A model generated the notes under the pieces. The model was not told where the DNA came from, did not search any database, and was given only the letters and a program-made list of their open reading frames with translations. From Krasilnikovia cinnamomea (GTDB lineage: Bacteria; Actinomycetota; Actinomycetes; Mycobacteriales; Micromonosporaceae): 64,000 nt of DNA. Below are positions 18,679 through 26,662 of this stretch, in pieces. Positions within the stretch are counted from its first letter, which is position 1. The number at the start of each line of letters is the position of its first letter. The DNA lies in assembly GCF_004217545.1 (NCBI RefSeq), contig NZ_SHKY01000001.1:3038001-3102000 (forward strand), read 5' to 3'. The position numbers and the translations under genes were made by a program.

Positions 18679-19923
18679 GTGTTTCAGAACACTCGACGGC
18701 GGCTGGTCATGGCCGCCGCCACCGCAGTCGCCCTGACCGGCTTCACCGCCCTGGCCGCGTCCCCGGCCTACGCCGCAGAAACCATCGATATCAGCGGCCC
18801 GTCGACGGGCACGGTGAACACCAGCTACAACTACACCGTCACCCTGTCCGGCCTCAGCTCGGACAACTTCTACATCGCCTACATGAACCTCAGCGGCTCA
18901 GACGCCAGCATCACCGACATCAGCAGCTCCAACCCCGACGTGTACTGCGACCACAACACCACCCAGTCCAACTGCCAGATGCTGTTCATCACGGAGGTCA
19001 CCCTCACCTACACGATTCTGCCCACCGCCAGCGGCACGGTCACCGCCTACAGCGAACTGAACGCCTACAACTTCGAGACCGAAGGTTACGACGTCGTGGG
19101 GACCGACACCGCAAATACCACGATCGGTAGCTCCGGCGCCGATGTCTCTGCGTCGGTGTCCGATTCCGCGGACCCGGTCTCCGTCGGTGGTGACGGCTAC
19201 TCCTACACCGTGGCCGTGGCCAACGGCGGCCCGTCCGGCGCCACCGGAGTGAGCCTGTCGGTCCCGGTGACCGGCACCGCCTCGTCCGGTACGGCGATCC
19301 TGTCCACCTCCACCAGCCAAGGCTCCTGCTCCACCTCGAGTCTGACCGTGACCTGCTCGCTGGGCAGCATCGCCGCCTCCGGCAGCGCCACCGTCACGAT
19401 CAACGTGTCACCCGGCTCCACCACCGGCACCCTGACCGCCACCGCCACCGTGTCGGCCAACGAGTCCGACTCCAACTCGGGTAACAACACCGACGCCGAG
19501 TCCACCACGATCAACAACGCGAACGGCTGCACGATCTACGGCACCAACGGCAACGACACCATCAACGGCACCAACAGCGCCGACGTCATCTGCGCCCTGG
19601 CCGGCAACGACACCATCAACGGCGACAACGGCAACGACACCATCTACGCCGGACCCGGCAACGACTCCAGCTACGGCGAAGACATCCTCAGCATCCTCGA
19701 CAACGGCGCCGACACCCTCTACGGCGGCACCGGCGACGACAACCTCAACGGCCAGAACGGCAACGACACCCTCTACGACCACACCGGCACCGACACCCTG
19801 ACCGGCGGCAACGGCAACGACAACATCGACACCCAGGACAGCGTGTCCGGCGACACCGCCAACGGCGGCCTCGGCACCGACACCTGCACCGTCGACAGCG
19901 GCGACACCACCAGCGGCTGCTGA
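18679..19923 (+). CDS. Secreted DUF11 / RTX calcium-binding repeat protein
   Basis: A 414-aa secreted protein read from the GTG at 18679 (VVFQNTRRRLVMAAATAVAL), with GCGGGG 7 bp upstream; a longer frame starting at a TTG at 18610 is possible. A Sec signal peptide ends at about ASPAYA. An Ig-like region of about 100 residues is followed by a DUF11 domain (about 150-265: YTVAVANGGPSGATGVSLSV). The C-terminal 140 residues carry RTX-type nonapeptides (GNDTINGTN, GNDTINGDNGNDTIYAG, GNDNIDT) that bind calcium. It should be released or loosely surface-bound; no anchor motif is present. It lies just outside the left end of the integrated element. Confidence 0.85.
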   Translation: MFQNTRRRLVMAAATAVALTGFTALAASPAYAAETIDISGPSTGTVNTSYNYTVTLSGLSSDNFYIAYMNLSGSDASITDISSSNPDVYCDHNTTQSNCQMLFITEVTLTYTILPTASGTVTAYSELNAYNFETEGYDVVGTDTANTTIGSSGADVSASVSDSADPVSVGGDGYSYTVAVANGGPSGATGVSLSVPVTGTASSGTAILSTSTSQGSCSTSSLTVTCSLGSIAASGSATVTINVSPGSTTGTLTATATVSANESDSNSGNNTDAESTTINNANGCTIYGTNGNDTINGTNSADVICALAGNDTINGDNGNDTIYAGPGNDSSYGEDILSILDNGADTLYGGTGDDNLNGQNGNDTLYDHTGTDTLTGGNGNDNIDTQDSVSGDTANGGLGTDTCTVDSGDTTSGC

Positions 19924-19949
19924 CCAACCACCACAACCCGAAACCACAC

Positions 19950-19981
19950 GGGCTCCCTGCACCTACCCGGGCAGGGAGCCC
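19950..19981 (+). terminator. Hairpin terminator after the RTX-repeat gene
   Basis: An 11-bp perfect stem (GGGCTCCCTGC and its complement) with a 10-nt loop, 26 bp after the stop codon. No U-tract follows. Confidence 0.65.
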
Positions 19982-20286
19982 ACCTCGTGATAGGAACGGC
20001 CCACCGGTTGTGTTCAACCTGGCACCTAGCGGAATCGCGCCTTGTCAATACACCCGCCGCAGCATCTCCCACTGCTTCAGCAGCTCGTCCCGCCGGGCCA
20101 AGTCGAGAGCCCGCGACAACCCGACCGCATCGGGCCCGCCACCGAACGGTGCGAGGTTGAGGTTAAGCTGCAAGCGACGGCGGAGCGGCAGTCGGGCCGC
20201 TCATGATTCAAGATCACCGACGATGTGTGGTGAAACTGCCGTACGTGATCTTGACGCCGCGCTACCGCAGGCCAGTGGGCATATCG

Positions 20287-20311
20287 GTGGAGCCCAGGGG
20301 ACTTGAACCCC
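20287..20311. repeat. Left attachment site (partial tRNA-Ala 3' end)
   Basis: A 25-bp copy of the tRNA-Ala 3' end (starts GTGGAGCCC, ends TTGAACCCC). The match with 26219-26243 is perfect and stops at both edges. No tRNA body is next to it, so this is the displaced att copy. Confidence 0.8.
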
Positions 20312-20410
20312 GAACCGGGGATCTTGATTGAGACCGGGCGAAAGAGGCGCTGAGCAGCGCTTCAGCCTTCAGCAGTTGTGATCGTCTGACAGCGTTTTAC
20401 ATGCTCCGGC

Positions 20411-20436
20411 TTACTGGCGCTTTACTAGTGGATCTT
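20411..20436 (+). repeat. Repeat near left end, shared with right end
   Basis: TTACTGG..CTTTACTAGT.GATCTTG is found here, about 100 bp inside the left att copy, and again at 26158-26183, about 40 bp inside the right copy. Such a pair of AT-richer repeats inside both ends fits integrase arm-binding sites. Confidence 0.5.
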
Positions 20437-20475
20437 GGTCGGCCCCGGCGCCGCTCGTCCTTGGCCCACCCCCGA

Positions 20476-20597
20476 GGAGTCATCCCGGTCGCCTGGGCTT
20501 CGCCATGCCGGGCCCCTGCCCGGCCGTCAAACAGCCGTTCCGTTTGACGGCCGGGCAGGGGCCCGGCATCCCTTGGGCAGGCGGCCGGGATGACTCC
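20476..20597. repeat. 122-bp imperfect palindrome with a perfect 28-bp core stem
   Basis: The core is two perfect 28-bp arms (20505-20532 and 20542-20569) around a 9-nt loop. The outer flanks (GGAGTCATCCCGG at 20476 and its complement ending at 20597) pair as well, so the symmetry spans 122 bp with a few mismatches. It lies 120 bp downstream of the adhesin stop and within the element. It could be a strong bidirectional terminator or a remnant single-strand or double-strand replication origin. Confidence 0.8.
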
Positions 20598-20718
20598 GCA
20601 CCCAGCTCAATATCCACGGCCGGGACCGAACCGCCTGGATCATCCTGGGAGCCTGCCCGTCCGGCGAGGACAACCGCCTGGGCACAGCCGACAAGTGGGC
20701 TCGTGGAATGCGGTTCTG

Positions 20719-22767
20719 TCAGCTCCTTGTGGTGCGCCGCCGGGTGGTCGCCAGGAGCAGGATGCCGAGGACGACCAGGAGCATGCCGCCGGTGGCAGGT
20801 AAGGCGGCGGGGGCGCCGGTGACGGGCAACGCGGGTCGGACCGCCGTGGGTAGGACGCGGGCGGTGTAGGTGCTGGCGGCGAGCTGCCCGAATGCGTCGG
20901 CAACTCGGAAGGCAACGGCGGTGGCCGTGCCGAGGAAGCCGGGTGCGGGGGTGAAGGTGATCACGCCGGTGGGCGGGTTCAGTTGGTAGACGCCTTGCCC
21001 GGTAATGGTCACCTTGTTGGTCGGGTTGCCGGTCTTGGTAAGCAGGGTGATGGAGCCGCCGGGTGGGATGGTGACCATGGCCTTCTGCACGCCCCGTCCT
21101 GCGGTCATGGCAGGGCTGGCGGTGGTCGGGGCGGTCAGGACGGTCGCCGTGTAGGTGCTGGTGGTGACCGTGGCGGTCGGGGTCGTGGTGTCGGTGAGTT
21201 GGTAGGTGACGGCGGGTGCGGCGCCCGTGAAGTCGTCCTCGGGGGTGAAGGTGATCACCCCGGTGGCCGGATCGTCGACGTGGTAGACGCCTTTGCCGAG
21301 GATCGTCACGGTGTCGGTGGGGTTGCCGCCGGAGTCGAGCAGGGTGATCGAGCCGTTGGCTCCGACACTGATGGTGGTGTGCTGTACGCCGTAGCCGGAG
21401 GTTGTGGCGGGATGTGCCGTCGCCGGGCCGGGGTTGAGGTCTATGGCGAAGTCTTCGACCTCGCCGCTGGTGGCTAGGCCGATGGATTTTCCTGCGGCCG
21501 CACTGGTGGCTGCCGCGCGGAGCCGGAGGTAAGTTCGGCCGGTTTTCGTGGTCGTGGGCATCGTCCAGGACAGGTCGACCGAACCGGCCGTGCAGGACTT
21601 CGGCGTGACGCCTTCGGCGGGGTCGAAGGTGCCGTTGCGGTTCCAGTCGATCCATCCGGCGACGAACGCCGAGCCGCCGCACGCGATGTTGGGCAGGGTG
21701 AACGTGGAGCCGGGATCCACCGTGATCGAGCCTGGAGGGGTGACCGAGTCTTCGTCGGCGGACCCGTCGGTGTCATCGCCGTCGGCGTCGGCGCTGGGCT
21801 GCGGGGACGATTCGGCGTCGATGAGGGCGCCCAGGCGCGGGCCGCTGCCCTGGGCGGGGGTGCCCAGGGTGAAGCCGTTGGTCGAAACGTCGGTAGCGCC
21901 GACCGGGACGGTGCCGCCTTGCCACGCGGGGTCGAAGAAGGCGCCCGCCTGGCCGTAGCTGGTCGGGGCGTCACCGAAGTCGGCGTCCAGCACGGCCCCC
22001 ACCGCGACGGCACTCTTACCGCCACCTTTCACCTCGACGTGCGCGCTGGTGGCGCCGTCCATGAAACCGACGACGGTCGGACCTGTACCGCCCGCGCAGG
22101 GGGTTCCAGACAGCGAGTCAAGCCTGAGCGTTCCGTCTCCAGCCAGGGTCGCCTGCGTCGCGGACGTGCCGCAGGAGCGGAAGCGGTCGATGACGCGCCA
22201 GGTCGCCGCCTGGCCCGGTGTCGCCTGAACGTACTCTCCGGTATTGGTCTGCTCGGCGTCTGCCATGACCAGCCCGCGTAGCGGCACGACCTGGCCGTCG
22301 TACGTGACGGCGCAGGAGAAGTCGAAGCTGACCGTGGCAGCCGCTGTCGCGTTCGCCAGCCCGCTGATCAGTTCGTTGCTGGTTCCGGTGCCCCCAATGT
22401 TGTAGAGGTCGTCCAAGGCGTCGCCTACGTAGTTGCCGGGCCGGTAGGCGCTGATCGCGCCGACGACGTTGGACATGACGCACGTCGTGTCCAATGACTT
22501 GCCAGCAACGGTGCGGGTGTTGGTCTTGGTGAGACCTCCAGCCGGGATGGCGTCCCCGGCATTGCCCCACTCGAACCAGTCGATCGACCCCCGGTACAGC
22601 CCTGAACCCCCAGTGGCATACCTCGCCCACACCGGAGCCGGGGCCGACCCCACCACGAGCACCGCCACCACCACGCACAGCAGGGCAGATCGCACCCGCC
22701 CGCCCGTGCTGGGCACATCCGCTGCTGACCCAACCATCGAAAGCCCCCGCATCCCAGGCACCGTCAC
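20719..22767 (-). CDS. LPXTG-anchored CshA-like surface adhesin
   Basis: A 682-aa cell-wall protein. An N-terminal signal peptide (hydrophobic core SALLCVVVAVLVVGSA) is followed by a large non-repetitive CshA-like region. A GEVED domain (ends TSGEVEDFAIDL) and two or more CshA-type fibril repeats (VTIPPGGSITLLTKTGNPT, GVITFTPEDDFTG, GVITFTPAPGFLG) come next. The C-terminus has LPVTG (647-651) and LPATG (656-660), a hydrophobic span and an RRRTTRS tail, so sortase should anchor it. CshA proteins mediate adhesion. The GTG at 22767 is used; an ATG six codons in is possible. It is inside the integrated element and divergent from the rep gene. Confidence 0.85.
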   Translation of the reverse strand: MTVPGMRGLSMVGSAADVPSTGGRVRSALLCVVVAVLVVGSAPAPVWARYATGGSGLYRGSIDWFEWGNAGDAIPAGGLTKTNTRTVAGKSLDTTCVMSNVVGAISAYRPGNYVGDALDDLYNIGGTGTSNELISGLANATAAATVSFDFSCAVTYDGQVVPLRGLVMADAEQTNTGEYVQATPGQAATWRVIDRFRSCGTSATQATLAGDGTLRLDSLSGTPCAGGTGPTVVGFMDGATSAHVEVKGGGKSAVAVGAVLDADFGDAPTSYGQAGAFFDPAWQGGTVPVGATDVSTNGFTLGTPAQGSGPRLGALIDAESSPQPSADADGDDTDGSADEDSVTPPGSITVDPGSTFTLPNIACGGSAFVAGWIDWNRNGTFDPAEGVTPKSCTAGSVDLSWTMPTTTKTGRTYLRLRAAATSAAAGKSIGLATSGEVEDFAIDLNPGPATAHPATTSGYGVQHTTISVGANGSITLLDSGGNPTDTVTILGKGVYHVDDPATGVITFTPEDDFTGAAPAVTYQLTDTTTPTATVTTSTYTATVLTAPTTASPAMTAGRGVQKAMVTIPPGGSITLLTKTGNPTNKVTITGQGVYQLNPPTGVITFTPAPGFLGTATAVAFRVADAFGQLAASTYTARVLPTAVRPALPVTGAPAALPATGGMLLVVLGILLLATTRRRTTRS

Positions 22768-22857
22768 GGTGGCGGCCTGACCCTGCCAACCACCGTCCGG
22801 TGTATCGGGAAACAGTCACCGCTCTGTCAGCTTTAGTCTGGTTCACCCTTTGGGGGC

Positions 22858-24323
22858 ATGGAAGCCGCACATCGTGGACGACCATTGATCAGCTGGAGCC
22901 AGAAGGCCCGGACCCGCGACCGTGTTCGCTCCGGGGAGTACCCGGAATGGCTCGACCACGTCTCCGCCGCCGCCGCGTGCACCCGCCCGATCCGGCTGTC
23001 CGGGTCGATCGACGTGAAGAACCCTGACGGCAGCCTCATGCACACGATCGACACCGACACCATGCCCGACGCGTCATCTACACCCCCTGCGGCAACCGCC
23101 GCGCCAGCGTCTGCCCCTCCTGCGCCGAGGTGTACCGCCGCGACACCTACCAGATCATCCGCGCCGGGCTCGAAGGCGGCCGATACGGCCTGCCCCGCTC
23201 GGCCAGCACCTCGCCGTGTTCCTCACCGCCACCGCCCCCTCCTTCGGGCCGGTCCATCACCGGGTCGTGAAGACCCACGCCGCGGACTGCCGCGGCAAGG
23301 ACCGCTGCACCTGCCGCGCCGCCGTGTGCCGCCCGTACGGGCAGCCCTGCGGTCACGGCCACGAGATGCGCTGCACCGCCCGGCACGCTGCGACCGATCC
23401 GCTGCTCGGGACGCCGTTGTGCCTGGACTGCTACGACCACCGGCACCAGGTCGTGTGGAACCTGCAAGCCAGCGAACTGTGGCGGCGCACCATCCAGGAG
23501 TTCGACCGCGAGCTCGAGCGCCTGGGCAAGCGCCTCGGTGTCGACCTGCGCCGCCGCTACCTCAAGGTGTACGAATTCCAGGCCCGGGGCGTCATCCACT
23601 ACCACGCGATCATCCGCCTCGACGGCTACCACCCCGACTGCCCCGCCGCGATCGTCCCCCCGAGCGCAATCGTCACCCGGGGCATGTTCGCCAGCGTCCT
23701 GGAAACCGCGTTCGGCAAAACCCGCTACACCATCGCCGGCCACCCCGCCAACAACGGGCGCGGCTGGGAGATGGCGTGGGGTGCGCAGGGTCTCGACATC
23801 GTGCACATCAACGCCGCAGGCGACGACGCGAACCTGACCAAACTCTCCGGCTACCTCGCCAAATACGTCACCAAGAGCACCGAAGCCACCGGCGCGATCT
23901 TCCGCCGCTTGGATGAGATGAGCATCGAGCTGTACGCCGCCCGGGACACCCACACCGGGCGGCTCCTCCAAGCGTGCTGGGACCTCGGCACCGCCGAGGG
24001 CTGGCACCGGCTGCGCCGCTACGCCCACCAATTCGGCGTCGGCGGGCACATCACCACCAAGTCGCGCGGGTTCTCGGTCACCTACACCTTCAAGCGGTGG
24101 GAACGCACCATCTGGCGGCGCACCCAGGGCTTCCCGCACCTGTGGGACGACCAGCAAGCCAACCTCGTCGTCTACCGGCTTGGCTACCACGCCACCGGCT
24201 GGATCACCACCGGCGACGCCCTACTCGCTACTCGCCAACTCCGCCGCCGACGCCGCCCGCCGCCGCGCCCAAGCCGCCCGCGACTTCGCCGACGACCTGT
24301 CGGCACTCCCCACCGCCGCGTGA
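22858..24323 (+). pseudogene. RepSA-type replication initiator, broken by three frameshifts
   Basis: The protein of pSAM2-like elements (RepSA family, rolling-circle-like initiator) can be read only by changing frame three times. Segment 1 starts at ATG 22858 (WLDHVSAAAACTRPIRLSG) and is in frame to about 23070. Segment 2 (VIYTPCGNRRASVCPSCAEV, a zinc-finger stretch) needs a -1 shift. Segment 3 from about 23210 (VFLTATAPSFGPVHHRVV) needs another; it carries the HYHAIIRLDG His motif and LAKYVTKSTEATG. Near 24222 the 7-bp unit CTACTCG is duplicated, which moves the natural C-terminus (ARDFADDLSALPTAA, stop at 24323) out of frame. Total length without lesions would be about 488 aa, normal for the family. 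Sequencing error is possible but three lesions favour real decay. Confidence 0.8.
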
Positions 24324-24379
24324 CACGTACGTGTCAACACGTCCCTTGACAACTCCACAGTGACTTAACTAGCCCGGCT

Positions 24380-24481
24380 CTACCGCTTGCGTGCGAGGGC
24401 CAGGCCGATCGCGACGGCCACCGCCACGAACAACGTTGCGAACAGGCAGCCCGACAGCACCAGCATGACCAACGCCGACAT
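24380..24481 (-). CDS. Possible 33-aa single-span membrane protein
   Basis: The minus-strand ATG at 24481 opens MSALVMLVLSGCLFATLFVA..., a short hydrophobic helix ending in ARKR. TAGGGT lies 7 bp before the ATG, the leaderless layout seen elsewhere in this window. It runs opposite to rep and int. No family is recognised, and chance is possible because of its size. Confidence 0.3.
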   Translation of the reverse strand: MSALVMLVLSGCLFATLFVAVAVAIGLALARKR

Positions 24482-24518
24482 GCCCGACACCCTAGATCAG
24501 CACCACCAGGAGCAGCCC

Positions 24519-24722
24519 ATGCCACCAAGACCCCGCCCGCTGCTGGCGGTCCGGCTCATCGGACCCGCCGACATCGTGACCATCCACAAGGCCCAGCTCG
24601 TCGCGCAACTGACCGCCGCATACGGTCACCGCGCGACGTGCCGGACCAGCACCCACCCCGCCAGCCACGCCGGGGAAACCCGCGTGTACCTGACCCTGAC
24701 CCCGAAGGAGGAAGCCCATTGA
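24519..24722 (+). CDS. Small hypothetical protein of the integrative element
   Basis: A 67-aa basic protein, MPPRPRPLLAVRLIGPADIV..., with an AGGAG ribosome site 7 bp upstream. Its stop overlaps the TTG start of the xis remnant (ATTGAC). Small proteins of this kind often precede xis in pSAM2-like elements. I do not know a function. Confidence 0.6.
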   Translation: MPPRPRPLLAVRLIGPADIVTIHKAQLVAQLTAAYGHRATCRTSTHPASHAGETRVYLTLTPKEEAH

Positions 24723-24907
24723 CAACCCCAACCCATGACGACGAACTGTGGAGCATCCAGGAGGCGTCCAAGTACCTACGCATTCCGCCCGGGACGCTCT
24801 ACCAATGAGGACACCGCCGGAAGGGACCACCGGCCGCGAAGGTTGGCCGGCATCTGCGATACGACCCGGCCGATGTCCGGGAATGGGTAAAGAGGCAGGC
24901 CGCCTGA
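24719..24907 (+). pseudogene. Excisionase (xis) with in-frame stop
   Basis: A 63-codon frame from the TTG at 24719 reads TTPTHDDELWSIQEASKYL, RIPPGTLYQ, stop, GHRRKGPPAAKVGRHLRYD, PADVREWVKRQAA. Without the stop this is a typical MerR/AlpA-like excisionase of AICEs. The stop TGA is at the place where related proteins have Trp (YQW), so a single TGG-to-TGA change explains it. The last codons overlap the integrase start (TGATG). Confidence 0.8.
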
Positions 24908-26130
24908 TGCCAGTGGATCTGTGGCATCTCAAGGAGCGCGGTCCAAACGATGAGCGGCTGAAGTCCAAGCGTCATGGTCAGGGGAAGCGATGGCGAGGTA
25001 TTGCCGTCGGCCCCTCTGGCGAGACGGTCACCCGAGCCTTCGAGCGCAAGGAGGACGCGAAGGACTGGGAGGCTGAGCAACGAGCTGGAGTCGCCCCGGC
25101 CCCCGTTGTCCGTCGCGCGGATCGGACCACGACCTTCCGCGTGTACGGCGACCGCTGGCGACTGGCCCGCGAGATTGGTTGGGTGGTCGAGACACGTCGG
25201 CGTACAGAGTCCAACCTACGAAACCATCTTTACCCGGCCTTCGGTGACCTACCGATCGACAGCATTACGACGACCACGGTGTTGGAGTGGCTAACACGGC
25301 GGCTCGGAGCGGAAACTCCGCAGTCGAGCCTACGGCTGTACTTCGAGCTATTCGACGCGGTGATGGCGGCGGCCGTGGCCGATAAGGTCATTTCCGAGAA
25401 TCCCTGCGACAACATCCGGCTGTCACAAATTCTGCGTGGGCTATCGCGGGCGCCCAAGTGGGTACCTGACGAGAAGCAAGTGGTTCGCCTGTTCGACGTC
25501 GTCCCTGAGCGATACCACGCGCTGCTTCTGCTCGGTGCCGCTCAGGGTTGTCGAATCAGTGAGGCCCTGGGCCTGGAGGACAGCCTGCGATGTATCGAAC
25601 CGGAACGCGGCGAGCTCCACGTTGTGCAGCAACTGCGGTACTCGCCGCAGCACTACGGCGGCTTCTACATGGCTCCGCCGAAGTCGGGATCGTCCGGCAC
25701 GGTGGACCTCGACCAGGTCGTCGCGGACGCTATCGCCCGGCACATCAAGGACTGGCCGCCGGTTGAGATCGAGCTGCCCGACATTACGACGGGTCGCGAG
25801 ATCGCCCGCACGGCGCGGTTGATCTTCACGACGGTTCACGGGAATCCGTTCACGGACCGAACCTGGTCGGCCGAGTGGATCAAGTGGCGGAGGAAGGCGG
25901 GCTGGCCAGAGGACCCGAATCACAGCGGCTTTCACGCGTTGCGGCACTATTTCGCCACCACGCTGATCGCCCACCACGCGGACCCGAAGGATGTTCAGCG
26001 GGCGCTCCGGCACAAGGGGCTACAGATCACGTTGGAGACCTACGTGCACTGGTGGCCCCGGGCCGAACGCGTGAAGGGGCTCATCGGAGCGCACCTTCAA
26101 CGAGCGCTGGGAGCCCGCGCGGGTGGCTAG
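24907..26130 (+). CDS. Tyrosine recombinase (integrase)
   Basis: A 407-aa phage-type integrase starting at the ATG at 24907, which overlaps the xis stop. An N-terminal arm-binding region (about 1-60), a core-binding SAM-like domain (75-170) and the catalytic domain (185-385) are complete. The catalytic set is visible: Arg216 (GCRISEALGL), His343/Arg346 (HALRH), His369 and nucleophile Tyr379 (LETYVHWW). It should integrate the element into the tRNA-Ala 3' end 90 bp downstream. The frame is open further upstream, but that part overlaps xis and is not family-like. Confidence 0.93.
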   Translation: MPVDLWHLKERGPNDERLKSKRHGQGKRWRGIAVGPSGETVTRAFERKEDAKDWEAEQRAGVAPAPVVRRADRTTTFRVYGDRWRLAREIGWVVETRRRTESNLRNHLYPAFGDLPIDSITTTTVLEWLTRRLGAETPQSSLRLYFELFDAVMAAAVADKVISENPCDNIRLSQILRGLSRAPKWVPDEKQVVRLFDVVPERYHALLLLGAAQGCRISEALGLEDSLRCIEPERGELHVVQQLRYSPQHYGGFYMAPPKSGSSGTVDLDQVVADAIARHIKDWPPVEIELPDITTGREIARTARLIFTTVHGNPFTDRTWSAEWIKWRRKAGWPEDPNHSGFHALRHYFATTLIAHHADPKDVQRALRHKGLQITLETYVHWWPRAERVKGLIGAHLQRALGARAGG

Positions 26131-26157
26131 CCACCGAGGCTCGCACCGGCCTGAACC

Positions 26158-26183
26158 TTACTGGTTCTTTACTAGTCGATCTT
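26158..26183 (+). repeat. Repeat near right end, shared with left end
   Basis: Second copy of TTACTGG..CTTTACTAGT.GATCTTG, between the integrase stop and the tRNA. See the copy at 20411. Confidence 0.5.
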
Positions 26184-26218
26184 GACCGACTGTTTGCCCA
26201 GCTCAGACCGTACGGATT

Positions 26219-26243
26219 GTGGAGCCCAGGGGACTTGAACCCC
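26219..26243. repeat. Right attachment site within tRNA-Ala
   Basis: The 25-bp sequence shared with 20287-20311. It covers the acceptor 3' strand and most of the T-arm of the intact tRNA-Ala gene, so integration preserved the tRNA. Confidence 0.8.
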
Positions 26244-26292
26244 TAACCCCCGCCTTGCAAAGGCGGTGCTCTGCCAGTTGAGCTAGGGCCCC
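26220..26292 (-). tRNA. tRNA-Ala (TGC)
   Basis: A 73-nt cloverleaf on the minus strand starting GGGGCCCTAGCTCA. The anticodon loop is TTTGCAA (anticodon TGC), the T-loop is GTTCAAGTC and the acceptor pairs GGGGCCC with GGGCTCC. CCA is not encoded. It is the integration target of the element to its left. Confidence 0.95.
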
Positions 26293-26302
26293 GGGACTGA
26301 TG

Positions 26303-26431
26303 TCAGCGCAGGTCGGTGGCCGTGGTGGCCTCGTGCCACAGGGCACGCTCGTCGCTGGACGCCTTGACCCGCTTGACGATCAGCGCAGCCGCGCCAACCA
26401 CACCGGCGATGATCAGGAGCTTCTTCAGCAT
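26303..26431 (-). CDS. DLW-39 family small protein
   Basis: A 42-aa protein, MLKKLLIIAGVVGAAALIV then KRVKASSDERALWHEATTAT, ending DLR. It matches the actinobacterial DLW-39 family (one hydrophobic N-terminal helix and a conserved LWHEAT tail). An AGAGG ribosome site precedes the ATG. It sits between tRNA-Ala and tRNA-Ile, its usual place downstream of gyrA in Actinobacteria. The function is unknown. Confidence 0.85.
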   Translation of the reverse strand: MLKKLLIIAGVVGAAALIVKRVKASSDERALWHEATTATDLR

Positions 26432-26469
26432 GGCTGGACCTCTCGATCTGCGACTGCCGGGCACGGTGG

Positions 26470-26543
26470 TGGGGCTAGCTGGAATCGAACCAGCGACCTC
26501 AGAGTTATCAGCTCTGCGCTCTAACCGACTGAGCTATAGCCCC
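26470..26543 (-). tRNA. tRNA-Ile (GAT)
   Basis: A 74-nt cloverleaf on the minus strand starting GGGGCTATAGCTCAG. The anticodon loop is CTGATAA (anticodon GAT), with T-loop GTTCGATTC. CCA is not encoded. It lies 120 bp after the DUF3566 gene. Confidence 0.95.
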
Positions 26544-26603
26544 GTAAGTGCGACAACGAAGGTTACCGTACCCCGACTTGGACCCCCAAACCGGGACCCC
26601 CGC

Positions 26604-26633
26604 CGCGGCGACGGACCGGAAGGGGTCGCCGCG
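26604..26633 (-). terminator. Hairpin terminator of the gyrase operon
   Basis: A perfect 9-bp stem (CGCGGCGAC with GTCGCCGCG) around a 12-nt loop, 30 bp after the DUF3566 stop and before tRNA-Ile. Confidence 0.55.
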
Positions 26634-26662
26634 CGGTGGGCGGCGGCCCCTCCCGTACCCGT

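Larger units (their letters stand above)
20287..26243. mobile_element. Decaying actinomycete integrative element in tRNA-Ala
   Basis: The element spans about 5.9 kb between two copies of a 25-bp sequence that is the 3' end of tRNA-Ala (T-arm and acceptor). Reading from the tRNA it holds an intact tyrosine integrase, a broken xis, a small AICE-type gene, a broken RepSA-type replication gene and an LPXTG adhesin. Gene order int-xis-rep is that of pSAM2-like actinomycete integrative and conjugative elements. The FtsK/SpoIIIE-like transfer gene, primase-polymerase and regulator (KorSA/Pra) genes are absent. The element therefore looks fixed and unable to replicate or excise by itself. Confidence 0.8.

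Noticed and set aside
20287..20311. A second tRNA-Ala gene
   Set aside because: Only the 3' 25 bp match; no anticodon or D-arm is found next to it, so it is an attachment-site copy.
22858..23916. Single 352-aa protein from ATG 22858
   Set aside because: After about 70 residues it leaves the conserved RepSA reading frame; the rest is a GC-rich out-of-frame translation.
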